From: Salvelinus alpinus
Taxonomy: Eukaryota > Chordata > Actinopteri > Salmoniformes > Salmonidae
Assembly (NCBI RefSeq): GCF_045679555.1
Contig: NC_092087.1
Location: 84,434,129 to 84,498,128 of the forward strand
Direction: 5' to 3'
Length of the DNA: 64,000 nt
Made by a program: the position numbers and the translations under genes. Below the pieces are notes generated by a model. That model was not told the DNA's origin, did not search any database, and worked only from the letters and a program-made list of their open reading frames with translations. Positions 11,545-24,450 of the stretch are shown in pieces. How positions within the stretch are numbered: position 1 is the first letter of the stretch; the number at the start of each line of letters is the position of its first letter.

Positions 11545-11979
11545 TGTCACGATCGTCGTATGGTGGAAGAGAGGAGGACCAAGGCGCAGCGTGAAATGAA
11601 TACATCTTCTTTATTAATGAAGACGAAAACGAAACGAAACAAACACTATACAAACTAGACAAAATAATAAACCGACGAACGTGAAGCTATATAAACAAAA
11701 GTGCAGACACAGGCAACTTAGACATAGACAATCACCCACAAACTACCTAATGACTATGGTTGCCTAAATATGGCTCCCAATCAGAGACAACGATAGACAG
11801 CTGTCTCTAATTGAGAACCAATCTAGGCAACCATAGACATACATACACCCTGACTAGACAACGCCCCATAAACATACAAAAAACCCTAGACAATACAAAA
11901 CACATACATCCCCCATGTCACACCCTGACCTAACTAAAATAATAAAGAAAACAAAGATAACTAAGGCCAGGGCGTGACA
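11545..11979 (+). mobile_element. TG...CA element, solo-LTR-like, copy 3
   Basis: Termini TGTCACG and CGTGACA lie between perfect 5-base repeats CATAA (11540-11544 and 11980-11984). At 435 bases it is the longest of the three copies and carries the same ccaaggcgcagcgtg and caatcagagacaacgat blocks. Its right boundary lies seven bases before the start of the duplicated 7.5-kb block. Confidence 0.72.
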
Positions 11980-12138
11980 CATAAGCCCTGACTACATTTA
12001 ATATGTATACCACATACTTACTTCCTGTTTCCATACTGCCAGTAAGTTGTCTTACAAAACCTCTCCACTTCACTCTGTAAGTACACTTGATGATATCTTA
12101 TAATATAGTGTTTGATAGTATGTTTTTAGTGATAAACA

Positions 12139-12612
12139 ATACACTGAGTGTACAAAACATTAGGGGCACCTGCTGTTTCCATGACATAGATTGACCAGGG
12201 AATCCAGGTGTCACTTGTGAAATCCACTTCAATAAGTCTAGATGAAGGGGAGGAGACGGGTTAAAGAAGGGTTTTTAAGTCTTGAAAGAATTGAGACATG
12301 GATTGTGTGTGTGTGCCACTCAGAGGGGGTATGGTAGTAGGTGCCAGGCTCACCGGTTTGTGTCAAGAACTCAAACGCTGCTTGCTTTTTCACGCTCAAC
12401 AGTTTCCTGTGTGCATCAAGAATGATCCACCACCCAAAGGATATCCAGCAAACTTGACACAACTGGGGGGAGCATTGGCGTCAACATGGGCCAGCATCCC
12501 TGTGGAACACTTTCGACACCATGCCCCGACAAATTGTGGCTGTTCTGAGGGCAAAAAGAGGTGCAATTCAATATTAGGAAGGTGTTACTAATGCTTTGTG
12601 CACTCTGTGTAT
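12139..12612. mobile_element. Internally deleted Tc1-type/MITE-like element
   Basis: The left end acactgagtgtacaaaacat is mirrored by a degenerate right end near 12590-12612 (ctttgtgcactctgtgtat). The interior carries scraps of a transposase-like frame without an intact ORF. The whole is repeated at 19727-20200. Confidence 0.7.
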
Positions 12613-13490
12613 ATTCTGTTAATAATTGGTCTCAATGCTACAGTCAGGACTGTAAAAATTAAATGTATTTGAAGCAATAAATGAATAATTATGTGAATAC
12701 AGTGCTATAGACAGATCTTTCTCATTTGATGTATAAGGTGTAGTAATTCACCAGCTATATTTGACTTCCTTCGTGTTGCTAAGACTGTAGGGTGGGAGAT
12801 GCAACAATGTCCTTGAGAACAGCAGGAAGTGTGTTGGTGGTCTTTCTCTGGTCTGTGGTAGGTGCGGTCTCATTCATAACTTTTCAGTAATCATCTTTCT
12901 CCTATCTTTTACTATTCAATCTATAGACATTTGCATATTGCTATATAACAATTCACAATAAGTAGCTTCCGAAGGTTTGTCCTGGTGTGTATTGTTCATT
13001 TCCTTGTTCATATTCATAGCTGTCCCAAGCGGAACAAATATATTTAAATATACTTAAATTAATATATTTTATTACATTTAAGTATGTCTGTGACAAATAT
13101 AACTAAGGATATTTAAAATGACCTAAATTGAAGCAATTTTAAATACATTTATTAAATGTACAATTTCTAAAGACTGTTGACATCTAGTGGAAGGCATAGG
13201 AACTGCAATTTGAGTCGTAAGTCAATGGATACTGTAATGGCATTGAATAGAAAACTACAAAACCCCCCAAAAAACTACTTCCTGAATGGATTTTTCTCAG
13301 GTTTTCGCCTGCCAAATCAGTTATGTTATACTCACAGACACTATTTTAACAGTTTTAGAAACTTTCAGAGTGTTTTCTATCCAAATCTACCAGTTATATG
13401 CATATCATATCTTCTGGGTCCGAGTAGCAGGGGGTTTAATTTGGGCATGCTTTTCATCCAAAATTCTGAATGCTGCCCCCTACCCTAGAG
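12613..13490. other. Non-coding stretch
   Basis: AT-rich sequence with no gene that I recognise. The short frames at 13177-13488 and 13286-13561 overlap in different frames, have no family resemblance and run into a SINE. The copy is at 20201-21078. Confidence 0.5.
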
Positions 13491-13492
13491 AA

Positions 13493-13640
13493 GTTAAGGC
13501 AGCCCCCCGCACCTCTCTGATTCAGAGGCATTGGGAAATGCCTAGTCAGTTGTACAACTGAATGCCTTCAACTGAAATGTGTCTTCCACATTTAACCCAA
13601 CCCCTCTGAATCAGAGAGGTGCAGGGTGCTGCCTTAATCA
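13493..13640. repeat. Fold-back flanking the SINE end
   Basis: ttaaggcagc and the following ~35 bases at 13493 are mirrored at 13604-13640, giving a hairpin with a loop of about 75 bases. The right arm belongs to the SINE, so the left arm is probably a second, inverted SINE scrap. Confidence 0.75.
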
Positions 13641-13791
13641 ACATCCACGTCTTCAGTGCCCACGGTATAGTGGGTTAAATTCCTTGCTCAGGGGCAGAAC
13701 GACAGATTTTTACCTTGCCAGCTCGGGGATTCAATCCAGCAACCTTTCAGTTACTGGCCCAATGCTCTAACCACTAGGCTACCTGCCGCCA
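13586..13791 (-). mobile_element. tRNA-derived SINE (HpaI-type)
   Basis: Read on the minus strand it opens with ggcggcaggtagcctagtgg, then ggttgctggattgaatcc (box B) and the HpaI-type body. The copy is at 21174-21379. Confidence 0.85.
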
Positions 13792-15139
13792 ATGTAGGAG
13801 CTCCCTAGGTGAGTCCTCCTTACCTTTACTCGACTCAGGCTTAGATATGCTGTCCATGTTCATGGATCTCCTTTCTTGCCATGACTGAAAAAAATACGAA
13901 AACATCTAAATACATGTACTGTACATACAACTTTTAACCATTGTGAGAAGACCGTATTAGCAAAAGGACATGCATATTTACATTGCCCTTGGCTGGAACA
14001 TGAATGACAAGGCTAAAGTCAAGACATATTTCACACAAAAGTAAGATGGATGCACAATGCATAACATTTTTGGGTGATATCCAAGTTAATTTCAATAATG
14101 TATGAATTGAGGATGAGAGAATCTCAAATAGAGCTTGGTAGAGTTTGGTTTGAGAGCCAAACTGAGAGGCTGTCCTGTTAGGAGAGGTTTTGCTCACCTG
14201 CAGACAGGTGTATTGTATTGTATTTCCATTGTTGGCTATTCATTTTAATTTTGGAAAATCCAGCATTGTATTACAAAACAGACTTTCCAAACGTGGGTCT
14301 GTTGTAGTCCCCAACAATTTTTTTGTCTGCATATGGCGCATGTGCATGACTTTTATTTTATATTTTGTTCCAAATCCCCCCCTTCATAATGACCAACCTT
14401 CCTGCCCACTGGCACAGTACTTCGAAATGGAATTGTATTTAACTTCTGGCTTCCCGCAGACTCTTTTTGTGCAACCCAATACAATTGATAGCAATATTAA
14501 CGTATGTAATTCATTTTTTCCACCAACTTTAGAGGAGTTGCCTTGATCAGCCTGAGCTCTTATCGCCGTAACGCAAACCCTTGTGACAGCATGAAGGACC
14601 CGACGCTGACTCTCAGCCGTTCATGCCTTCACTCAACCCGAGTTCGGCCGAGTTCTTGTCCTAGCTGGGCATTGCAACGTCCAGCATGCAACGCTCTACT
14701 GATTAACGTTAGCAATTAGCAAGACCAGCCGAAGTCTGTACATGCCATTCCATATTTATTTTGGGTCATAATCATGCTATAATGAGGAAAATATCATCAT
14801 ACGATTGCCCAATTGTCAACTGTATTTCACTCGAAATAATTTGAATTCAGATGCTAATCTGGCTGACATATATACAGTTATTGCTGATGACACTAGCTAG
14901 CCAAGTTAGCTAGCTAACCAAACCCATGTTGATGGTTAGCTAGAATGCTAGCCATGACCCTCATAGAGACATCCTTGCAAGACTGACCGCATAGCGGACC
15001 TGGACGGCCCCGCCAGGGGGAGCCCTTGAGTGTATGTTGAACTAGATGCGGAAGTTGAACGAGCGAGACGTTCCCCTTGATGCAGAAGTTGAACGAGCAA
15101 GACGTCTGCATCTACCTCAGAGTTATAGCTCCCTCTCCG
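13792..15139. other. Non-coding stretch
   Basis: No recognised gene. The frames at 13934-14197 (-) and 14190-14546 (+) have no family resemblance. GCTAGC-rich sequence occurs near 14890-14950. The copy is at 21380-22727. Confidence 0.5.
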
Positions 15140-16310
15140 GTATGCTAGCCGATAATAACCACAATATGGTTAGTCTAACCATTCCCGGTAAACTAGCCTA
15201 TAATAACCACAATATAGTTGGTCTAACCATTCGCGGTACGCTAGCCTATAATAACCACAATATAGTTCGCCAAACCATTCCTGGTAAACTAGCCTATAAT
15301 AACCACTATGCAGGCCCTATACACCAGTACAGGCCTAATGATGATACTAGCCTATAGTAACCATGATACAGGCCCTATAGACCAGTACAGGTCTAATGAT
15401 GACACTAGCCTATAATAACCATGATACAGGCCCTATAGACCAGTACAGGCCTAATGATGATACTAGCCTATAATAACCACTATACAGGCCCTATAGACCA
15501 GTACAGGTCTAATGATGATACTAGCCTACAATAACCAAGATACAACCCATATAGACCAGTACAGGTCTAATGATGATACTAGCCTACAATAACCATGATA
15601 CAGGCCCTATAGACCAGTACAGGTCTAATGATGATACTAGCCTACAATAACCAAGATACAGGCCATATAGACCAGTACAGGTCTAATGATGATACTAGCC
15701 TACAATAACCATGATACAGGCCCTATAGACCAGTACAGGCCTAATGATGATACTAGCCTATAGTAACCATAATACAGGCCCTATAGACCAGTACAGGCGT
15801 AATGATGATACTAGCCTATAATAACCATGATACAGACCCTATAACCAGTACAGGCCTAATGATAATACTAGCCTACAATAACCAGGATACAGACCCTATA
15901 ACCAGTACAGGCCTAATGATAATACTAGCCTATAATAACCATAATACAGGCCCTATAGACCAGTACAGGCCTAATGATGATACTAGCCTATAGTAACCAT
16001 GATACAGGCCCTATAGACCAGTACAGGTCTAATGATGATACTAGCCTATAGTAACCATGAAACAGGCCCTATAGACCAGTACAGGTCTAATGATGATACT
16101 AGCCTACAATAACCATGATACAGGCCCTATAGACCAGTACAGGCGTAATGATGATACTAGCCTATAGTAACCATGATACAGGCCCTATAGACCAGTACAG
16201 GTCTAATGATGATACTAGCCTACAATAACCAGGATACAGACCCTATAACCAGTACAGGCCTAATGATGATACTAGCCTATAATAACCATAATACAGGCCA
16301 TATAGACAGG
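15140..16310 (+). repeat. 58-bp minisatellite, plus orientation
   Basis: About twenty units with the core tactagcctataataacca and gaccagtacaggtctaatg. The first three or four units (15140-15310) are a divergent form that shares only the ctagcctataataaccaca half. The copy is at 22728-23898. The short reading frames in it repeat LAYNNHDTDPI and are a by-product. Confidence 0.95.
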
Positions 16311-16429
16311 TACAAATATCAAAGAGCTATTTTAAAGCTGTCTCAGAGGTCAGCTTCAGGTGGTCCTCTAACGAATTGGATGGTCTCACTTCTCTTGGTC
16401 AGGGCCTCATCCCTCTCTTGCACAGCTTT
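16311..16429. other. Array flank
   Basis: Joins the plus array to the pseudogene. No separate feature is seen. Confidence 0.4.
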
Positions 16430-16862
16430 CACAGACTCAGGATTGGCGCTGTGCAGTTGTAGGAATAATCTTTGAAGCCCATTTCCTCCTCTTCCTCTGC
16501 CAAAAGAAGTGAATCTAAAAAGTCCTCCTCTTCATGCCTTGCAACCTTCACAATATCCAAATCGGTTGCCAGTGGGATGACAGGGATGGAAGCCCTCAAC
16601 GTCACCAGCCGCTCCATCGTCAGCCGTCTCCTAACCACATCTAAAGCCTGTCTCCTCTGTACTCTGTGTTTGAGTCCATGTGCCGGTCCAGCCTGCTGAA
16701 ATGGGTGGAGCATCCCGTCATTGGACACAGCTCCTGCCTGATATTGACATGGCCCGACTGCCAATGACAAAGGAGCACCCTCTCCTCCGTGTTCCTCACA
16801 TTGTCGTCCTGAATGTGCTTAGATATGTTGAATCTTGACAGTGTTGGGAACATGTCCATCAA
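16430..16862 (-). pseudogene. Frameshifted fragment of a zinc-binding-like protein
   Basis: Two overlapping minus frames look like one broken gene. The upstream frame (from 16862) reads ELCPMTGCSTHFSRLDRH, a Cys-x4-Cys pair followed by His residues. It stops at 16641. The neighbouring frame continues with RRQALDVVRRRLTMERL and a later acidic EEEEE stretch. A single shift near 16650-16660 would join them. I recall similar CPxxGC...LDRH proteins as multi-copy uncharacterised fish genes, but no function can be assigned. The copy is at 24018-24450. Confidence 0.5.
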
Positions 16863-18138
16863 TATCCATGTCTGATTTCTATGAATGTATCTGCCACACC
16901 ACGCCCAAATGAATGCTTATTGGTCAGTAGCGGCCATTTTGTTATATCCACAATTATCTCATTATTGTGTGCTTGTAACTGTACTCAGTCTCTCCTTTAC
17001 TTTTAGCCAAGAGAGACTGGCATGCATAGTATTGATATTAGCCCTCTGATTACAGTAAAGAGCAAGACAATAACAGCTTAAATGTCCTGTTTTGAATTCA
17101 TGCTGAAATAACTGCGTAAAATCAAATCAAATTGTATTCATCACATGAGCCGAATACAACTGGTGTAGACATTACCGTGAAATGCTTGCTTATGAGCCCA
17201 GAGTTAAAAAATGACATAATAACACAAGCGGAATAAAATACACAAAATGGAACTATATACAGGGAGTACCATAGAGCCTTAGCCTGATTATGCAACCATT
17301 TGGATCAGTTATGGGTCTATACCATTTATGTTCAGAAAGGTACATTAGCAGGCTACTCACATGGTGAATTTTGATCACACCATCGTGCTCTCTCTCTCTC
17401 TCTCCTTTTAAATTCACAGCCAGGGGCTTATTTATTACAGAAACCGTTTACCGTTTATAAACAAACGGAAGCAAACATAGAAAAATGTGAGTTTCTATTG
17501 GACAAATTCAGGTAGGTTCCTCCCCGTTTCGTTTGCTTCCGATTAAGAAACGCTTTGCAACAGAATCAGCATAATGAATATTCCACAGTTCTTTTGTTTT
17601 CTTTGTTTTACATTCAGCAAGCAAGAGCAAGCTGTTGTCGTAAATAAACACTCAAAATAAGTGTAGCTTTTCCTGGGACTCCAAGAGCTAAAGAGTAATT
17701 ACCAGAAATAATGAACAATTTGAAATGACAGGCAGCCTAGGATAAACATATCCCTCGAAAAAGGAGACATGCAGATAGTCCAGTCATCCACATGGACTGT
17801 TGGTATCAACTACTCCAAAACCCGATCTAATCCAATAACTTTTTTCCACATTGAGGAACCATTTCCTTTCGACTCCAACATTTCCTTTAACTTTTCTAGA
17901 CGCTCTTCAGTGGACAGAGACTGCAAAGAAACCCTTAAATTACTGTGAAGATAACTTTTTTCATGAGCTGTGGTCCTGGCATAATTTCATGAGGCAATCA
18001 GGGCTGGATTAATGCAGGGGCTTACCCGCGCTGAAGCCCCTGGGGCCCGTGTGTGGCCAAAGAGCCAACAGAAAATGTATAAAAACATTTAATAAATAAG
18101 TATTTTTACACACACACACACACACATACATACATATA
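16863..18138. other. Non-coding stretch with a dispersed repeat
   Basis: The segment 17118-17270 (caaatcaaattgtattcatc ...) resembles the 3' end of a dispersed salmonid LINE-type repeat. A short CT run lies at 17391-17404 and a CA run at 18111-18125. No gene is recognised. The copy is at 24451-25726. Confidence 0.55.
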
Positions 18139-18545
18139 CAGTGGGGCAAAAAAAGTATTTAGTCAGCCACCAATTGTGTAAGTTCTCCCACTTAAAAAGA
18201 TGAGAGAGGCCTGTACTTTTCATCATAGGTACACTTCAACTATGACAGACAAAACGAGGAAAAAAAATCCAGAAAATCACATTGTAGGATTTTTAATGAA
18301 TTTATTTGCAAATTATGGTGGAAAATAAGTATTTGGTCAATAACAAAAGTTTATCTCAATACTTTGTTATATACCCTTTGCTGGCAATGACAGAGGTCAA
18401 ACGTTTTCTGTAAGTCTTCACAAGGTTTTCACACACTGTTGCTGGTATTTTGGCCCATTCCTCCATGCAGATCTCCTCTAGATCAGTGATGTTTTGGGGC
18501 TGTTGCTGGGCAACACGGACTTTCAACTCCCTCCAAAGGTTATTA
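18139..18545 (-). mobile_element. Tc1-like element, truncated (transposase C-terminus)
   Basis: It begins at the terminus cagtggggcaaaaaaagtat and carries on the minus strand the last ~63 residues of a Tc1 transposase ([12 protein letters not shown] ... ITKY, stop at 18356). It is cut off at 18545, where the minus-orientation minisatellite begins. The copy is at 25727-26133. Confidence 0.88.
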
Positions 18546-19473
18546 TACGCTCGTATCATCATTAGACCTGTACTGGTCTATAGGGCCTGTATAGTGGTTA
18601 TTATAGGCTAGTAACATCATGAGACCTGTACTGGTCTATATGGCCTGTATCTTGGTTATTATAGGCTAGTATCATCATTAGACCTGTACTGGTCTATAGG
18701 GCCTGTATCTTGGTTATTATAGGCTAGTATCATCATTAGAGCTGTATTGGTCTATAGGGCCTGTATAGTGGTTATTATAGGCTAGTATCATCATTAGACC
18801 TGTACTGGTCTATATGGCCTGTATCTTGGTTATTGTAGGCTAGTATCCTCATTAGACCTGTACTGGTCTATAGGGCCTGTATCTTGGTTATTATAGGCCA
18901 GTATCATCATTAGACCTGTACTGGTCTATAGGGCCTGTATAGTGGTTATTATAGGCTAGTAACATCATGAGACCTGTACTGGTCTATATGGCCTGTATCT
19001 TGGTTATTATAGGCTAGTATCATCATTAGACCTGTACTGGTCTATAGGGCCTGTATCTTGGTTATTATAGGCTAGTATCATCATTAGAGCTGTATTGGTC
19101 TATAGGGCCTGTATAGTGGTTATTATAGGCTAGTATCATCATTAGACCTGTACTGGTCTATATGGCCTGTATCTTGGTTATTGTAGGCTAGTATCCTCAT
19201 TAGACCTGTACTGGTCTATAGGGCCTGTATCTTGGTTATTATAGGCCAGTATCATCATTAGACCTGTACTGGTCTATAGGGCCTGTATATTGGTTATTAT
19301 AGGCTAGTATCATCATTAGACCTGTACTGGTCTATAGGGCCTGTATCATGGTTATTATAGGCTAGTATCATCATTAGAGCTGTACTGGTCTATAGGGCCT
19401 GTATAGTGGTTATTATAGGCTAGTATCATCATTAGACCTGTACTGGTCTATATGGCCTGTATCTTGGTTATTG
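18546..19473 (-). repeat. 58-bp minisatellite, minus orientation (truncated by gap)
   Basis: It is the exact reverse complement type of the array at 15140-16310 (ccagtacaggt becomes acctgtactgg). It also shows a higher-order period: the variant aacatcatgag recurs 348 bases apart (18613 and 18961), which is six units. It stops at the 100-N gap. Confidence 0.95.
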
Positions 19474-19573
19474 NNNNNNNNNNNNNNNNNNNNNNNNNNN
19501 NNNNNNNNNNNNNNNNNNNNNNNNNNNNNNNNNNNNNNNNNNNNNNNNNNNNNNNNNNNNNNNNNNNNNNNNN
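19474..19573. other. Assembly gap, 100 N
   Basis: Exactly 100 N, the conventional size for a gap of unknown length. The sequence on both sides belongs to the same repeated 7.5-kb block. Confidence 1.
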
Positions 19574-19726
19574 CCCTGACTACATTTAATATGTATACCA
19601 CATACTTACTTCCTGTTTCCATACTGCCAGTAAGTTGTCTTACAAAACCTCTCCACTTCACTCTGTAAGTACACTTGATGATATCTTATAATATAGTGTT
19701 TGATAGTATGTTTTTAGTGATAAACA

Positions 19727-20200
19727 ATACACTGAGTGTACAAAACATTAGGGGCACCTGCTGTTTCCATGACATAGATTGACCAGGGAATCCAGGTGTC
19801 ACTTGTGAAATCCACTTCAATAAGTCTAGATGAAGGGGAGGAGACGGGTTAAAGAAGGGTTTTTAAGTCTTGAAAGAATTGAGACATGGATTGTGTGTGT
19901 GTGCCACTCAGAGGGGGTATGGTAGTAGGTGCCAGGCTCACCGGTTTGTGTCAAGAACTCAAACGCTGCTTGCTTTTTCACGCTCAACAGTTTCCTGTGT
20001 GCATCAAGAATGATCCACCACCCAAAGGATATCCAGCAAACTTGACACAACTGGGGGGAGCATTGGCGTCAACATGGGCCAGCATCCCTGTGGAACACTT
20101 TCGACACCATGCCCCGACAAATTGTGGCTGTTCTGAGGGCAAAAAGAGGTGCAATTCAATATTAGGAAGGTGTTACTAATGCTTTGTGCACTCTGTGTAT
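19727..20200. mobile_element. Tc1-type/MITE-like element, second copy
   Basis: Same element as 12139-12612, with no length change. Confidence 0.7.
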
Positions 20201-21173
20201 ATTCTGTTAATAATTGGTCTCAATGCTACAGTCAGGACTGTAAAAATTAAATGTATTTGAAGCAATAAATGAATAATTATGTGAATACAGTGCTATAGAC
20301 AGATCTTTCTCATTTGATGTATAAGGTGTAGTAATTCACCAGCTATATTTGACTTCCTTCGTGTTGCTAAGACTGTAGGGTGGGAGATGCAACAATGTCC
20401 TTGAGAACAGCAGGAAGTGTGTTGGTGGTCTTTCTCTGGTCTGTGGTAGGTGCGGTCTCATTCATAACTTTTCAGTAATCATCTTTCTCCTATCTTTTAC
20501 TATTCAATCTATAGACATTTGCAAATTGCTATATAACAATTCACAATAAGTAGCTTCCGAAGGTTTGTCCTGGTGTGTATTGTTCATTTCCTTGTTCATA
20601 TTCATAGCTGTCCCAAGCGGAACAAATATATTTAAATATACTTAAATTAATATATTTTATTACATTTAAGTATGTCTGTGACAAATATAACTAAGGATAT
20701 TTAAAATGACCTAAATTGAAGCAATTTTAAATACATTTATTAAATGTACAATTTCTAAAGACTGTTGACATCTAGTGGAAGGCATAGGAACTGCAATTTG
20801 AGTCGTAAGTCAATGGATACTGTAATGGCATTGAATAGAAAACTAAAAAAAAAAAAAAAAAACTACTTCCTGAATGGATTTTTCTCAAGTTTTCGCCTGC
20901 CAAATCAGTTCTGTTATACTCACAGACACTATTTTAACAGTTTTAGAAACTTTCAGAGTGTTTTCTATCCAAATCTACCAGTTATATGCATATCATATCT
21001 TCTGGGTCCGAGTAGCAGGGGGTTTAATTTGGGCATGCTTTTCATCCAAAATCCCGAATGCTGCCCCCTACCCTAGAGAAGTTAAGGCAGCCCCCCGCAC
21101 CTCTCTGATTCAGAGGCATTGGGAAATGCCTAGTCAGTTGTACAACTGAATGCCTTCAACTGAAATGTGTCTT

Positions 21174-21379
21174 CCACATTTAACCCAACCCCTCTGAATC
21201 AGAGAGGTGCAGGGTGCTGCCTTAATCAACATCCACGTCTTCAGTGCCCACGGTATAGTGGGTTAAATTCCTTGCTCAGGGGCAGAACGACAGATTTTTA
21301 CCTTGCCAGCTCGGGGATTCAATCCAGCAACCTTTCAGTTACTGGCCCAATGCTCTAACCACTAGGCTACCTGCCGCCA
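21174..21379 (-). mobile_element. HpaI-type SINE, second copy
   Basis: Same insertion as 13586-13791, with the same flanking fold-back. Confidence 0.85.
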
Positions 21380-22727
21380 ATGTAGGAGCTCCCTAGGTGA
21401 GTCCTCCTTACCTTTACTCGACTCAGGCTTAGATATGCTGTCCATGTTCATGGATCTCCTTTCTTGCCATGACTGAAAAAAATACGAAAACATCTAAATA
21501 CATGTACTGTACATACAACTTTTAACCATTGTGAGAAGACCGTATTAGCAAAAGGACATGCATATTTACATTGCCCTTGGCTGGAACATGAATGACAAGG
21601 CTAAAGTCAAGACATATTTCACACAAAAGTAAGATGGATGCACAATGCATAACATTTTTGGGTGATATCCAAGTTAATTTCAATAATGTATGAATTGAGG
21701 ATGAGAGAATCTCAAATAGAGCTTGGTAGAGTTTGGTTTGAGAGCCAAACTGAGAGGCTGTCCTGTTAGGAGAGGTTTTGCTCACCTGCAGACAGGTGTA
21801 TTGTATTGTATTTCCATTGTTGGCTATTCATTTTAATTTTGGAAAATCCAGCATTGTATTACAAAACAGACTTTCCAAACGTGGGTCTGTTGTAGTCCCC
21901 AACAATTTTTTTGTCTGCATATGGCGCATGTGCATGACTTTTATTTTATATTTTGTTCCAAATCCCCCCCTTCATAATGACCAACCTTCCTGCCCACTGG
22001 CACAGTACTTCGAAATGGAATTGTATTTAACTTCTGGCTTCCCGCAGACTCTTTTTGTGCAACCCAATACAATTGATAGCAATATTAACGTATGTAATTC
22101 ATTTTTTCCACCAACTTTAGAGGAGTTGCCTTGATCAGCCTGAGCTCTTATCGCCGTAACGCAAACCCTTGTGACAGCATGAAGGACCCGACGCTGACTC
22201 TCAGCCGTTCATGCCTTCACTCAACCCGAGTTCGGCCGAGTTCTTGTCCTAGCTGGGCATTGCAACGTCCAGCATGCAACGCTCTACTGATTAACGTTAG
22301 CAATTAGCAAGACCAGCCGAAGTCTGTACATGCCATTCCATATTTATTTTGGGTCATAATCATGCTATAATGAGGAAAATATCATCATACGATTGCCCAA
22401 TTGTCAACTGTATTTCACTCGAAATAATTTGAATTCAGATGCTAATCTGGCTGACATATATACAGTTATTGCTGATGACACTAGCTAGCCAAGTTAGCTA
22501 GCTAACCAAACCCATGTTGATGGTTAGCTAGAATGCTAGCCATGACCCTCATAGAGACATCCTTGCAAGACTGACCGCATAGCGGACCTGGACGGCCCCG
22601 CCAGGGGGAGCCCTTGAGTGTATGTTGAACTAGATGCGGAAGTTGAACGAGCGAGACGTTCCCCTTGATGCAGAAGTTGAACGAGCAAGACGTCTGCATC
22701 TACCTCAGAGTTATAGCTCCCTCTCCG

Positions 22728-23898
22728 GTATGCTAGCCGATAATAACCACAATATGGTTAGTCTAACCATTCCCGGTAAACTAGCCTATAATAACCACAA
22801 TATAGTTGGTCTAACCATTCGCGGTACGCTAGCCTATAATAACCACAATATAGTTCGCCAAACCATTCCTGGTAAACTAGCCTATAATAACCACTATGCA
22901 GGCCCTATACACCAGTACAGGCCTAATGATGATACTAGCCTATAGTAACCATGATACAGGCCCTATAGACCAGTACAGGTCTAATGATGACACTAGCCTA
23001 TAATAACCATGATACAGGCCCTATACACCAGTACAGGCCTAATGATGATACTAGCCTATAATAACCACTATACAGGCCCTATACACCAGTACAGGCCTAA
23101 TGATGATACTAGCCTACAATAACCAAGATACAACCCATATAGACCAGTACAGGTCTAATGATGATACTAGCCTACAATAACCATGATACAGGCCCTATAG
23201 ACCAGTACAGGTCTAATGATGATACTAGCCTACAATAACCAAGATACAGGCCATATAGACCAGTACAGGTCTAATGATGATACTAGCCTACAATAACCAT
23301 GATACAGGCCCTATAGACCAGTACAGGCCTAATGATGATACTAGCCTATAGTAACCATAATACAGGCCCTATAGACCAGTACAGGCGTAATGATGATACT
23401 AGCCTATAATAACCATGATACAGACCCTATAACCAGTACAGGCCTAATGATAATACTAGCCTACAATAACCAGGATACAGACCCTATAACCAGTACAGGC
23501 CTAATGATAATACTAGCCTATAATAACCATAATACAGGCCCTATAGACCAGTACAGGCCTAATGATGATACTAGCCTATAGTAACCATGATACAGGCCCT
23601 ATAGACCAGTACAGGTCTAATGATGATACTAGCCTACAATAACCATGATACAGGCCCTATAGACCAGTACAGGTCTAATGATGATACTAGCCTACAATAA
23701 CCATGATACAGGCCCTATAGACCAGTACAGGCGTAATGATGATACTAGCCTATAGTAACCATGATACAGGCCCTATAGACCAGTACAGGTCTAATGATGA
23801 TACTAGCCTACAATAACCAGGATACAGACCCTATAACCAGTACAGGCCTAATGATGATACTAGCCTATAATAACCATAATACAGGCCATATAGACAGG
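22728..23898 (+). repeat. 58-bp minisatellite, plus orientation, second copy
   Basis: Same length as 15140-16310 but with unit-level substitutions, for example ctatacaccag for ctatagaccag near 23025-23090 and a changed unit near 23630-23650. Confidence 0.95.
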
Positions 23899-24017
23899 TA
23901 CAAATATCAAAGAGCTATTTTAAAGCTGTCTCAGAGGTCAGCTTCAGGTGGTCCTCTAACGAATTGGATGGTCTCACTTCTCTTGGTCAGGGCCTCATCC
24001 CTCTCTTGCACAGCTTT

Positions 24018-24450
24018 CACAGACTCAGGATTGGCGCTGTGCAGTTGTAGGAATAATCTTTGAAGCCCATTTCCTCCTCTTCCTCTGCCAAAAGAAGTGA
24101 ATCTAAAAAGTCCTCCTCTTCATGCCTTGCAACCTTCACAATATCCAAATCGGTTGCCAGTGGGATGACAGGGATGGAAGCCCTCAACGTCACCAGCCGC
24201 TCCATCGTCAGCCGTCTCCTAACCACATCTAAAGCCTGTCTCCTCTGTACTCTGTGTTTGAGTCCATGTGCCGGTCCAGCCTGCTGAAATGGGTGGAGCA
24301 TCCCGTCATTGGACACAGCTCCTGCCTGATATTGACATGGCCCGACTGCCAATGACAAAGGAGCACCCTCTCCTCCGTGTTCCTCACATTGTCGTCCTGA
24401 ATGTGCTTAGATATGTTGAATCTTGACAGTGTTGGGAACATGTCCATCAA
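24018..24450 (-). pseudogene. Zinc-binding-like gene fragment, second copy
   Basis: Same frames and the same apparent frameshift as 16430-16862. Confidence 0.5.

Larger units (their letters stand above)
11986..19473. repeat. 7.5-kb block, first copy (end of contig)
   Basis: Every landmark recurs exactly 7,588 bases further on, with no net length change over 7,488 bases, including inside the minisatellites. Only scattered substitutions separate the copies (for example around 12965, 13256-13270, 13307 and 13472, plus several array units). This copy ends at a 100-N gap. Confidence 0.97.

Noticed and set aside
14190-14546. 118-aa frame in the 7.5-kb block
   Set aside because: AT-rich, no recognised domain, no splice signals; likely chance.
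15046-16475. Frames repeating LAYNNHDTDPI in the 58-bp array
   Set aside because: A 58-bp unit shifts frame each copy; the frames are short by-products and have no start context.
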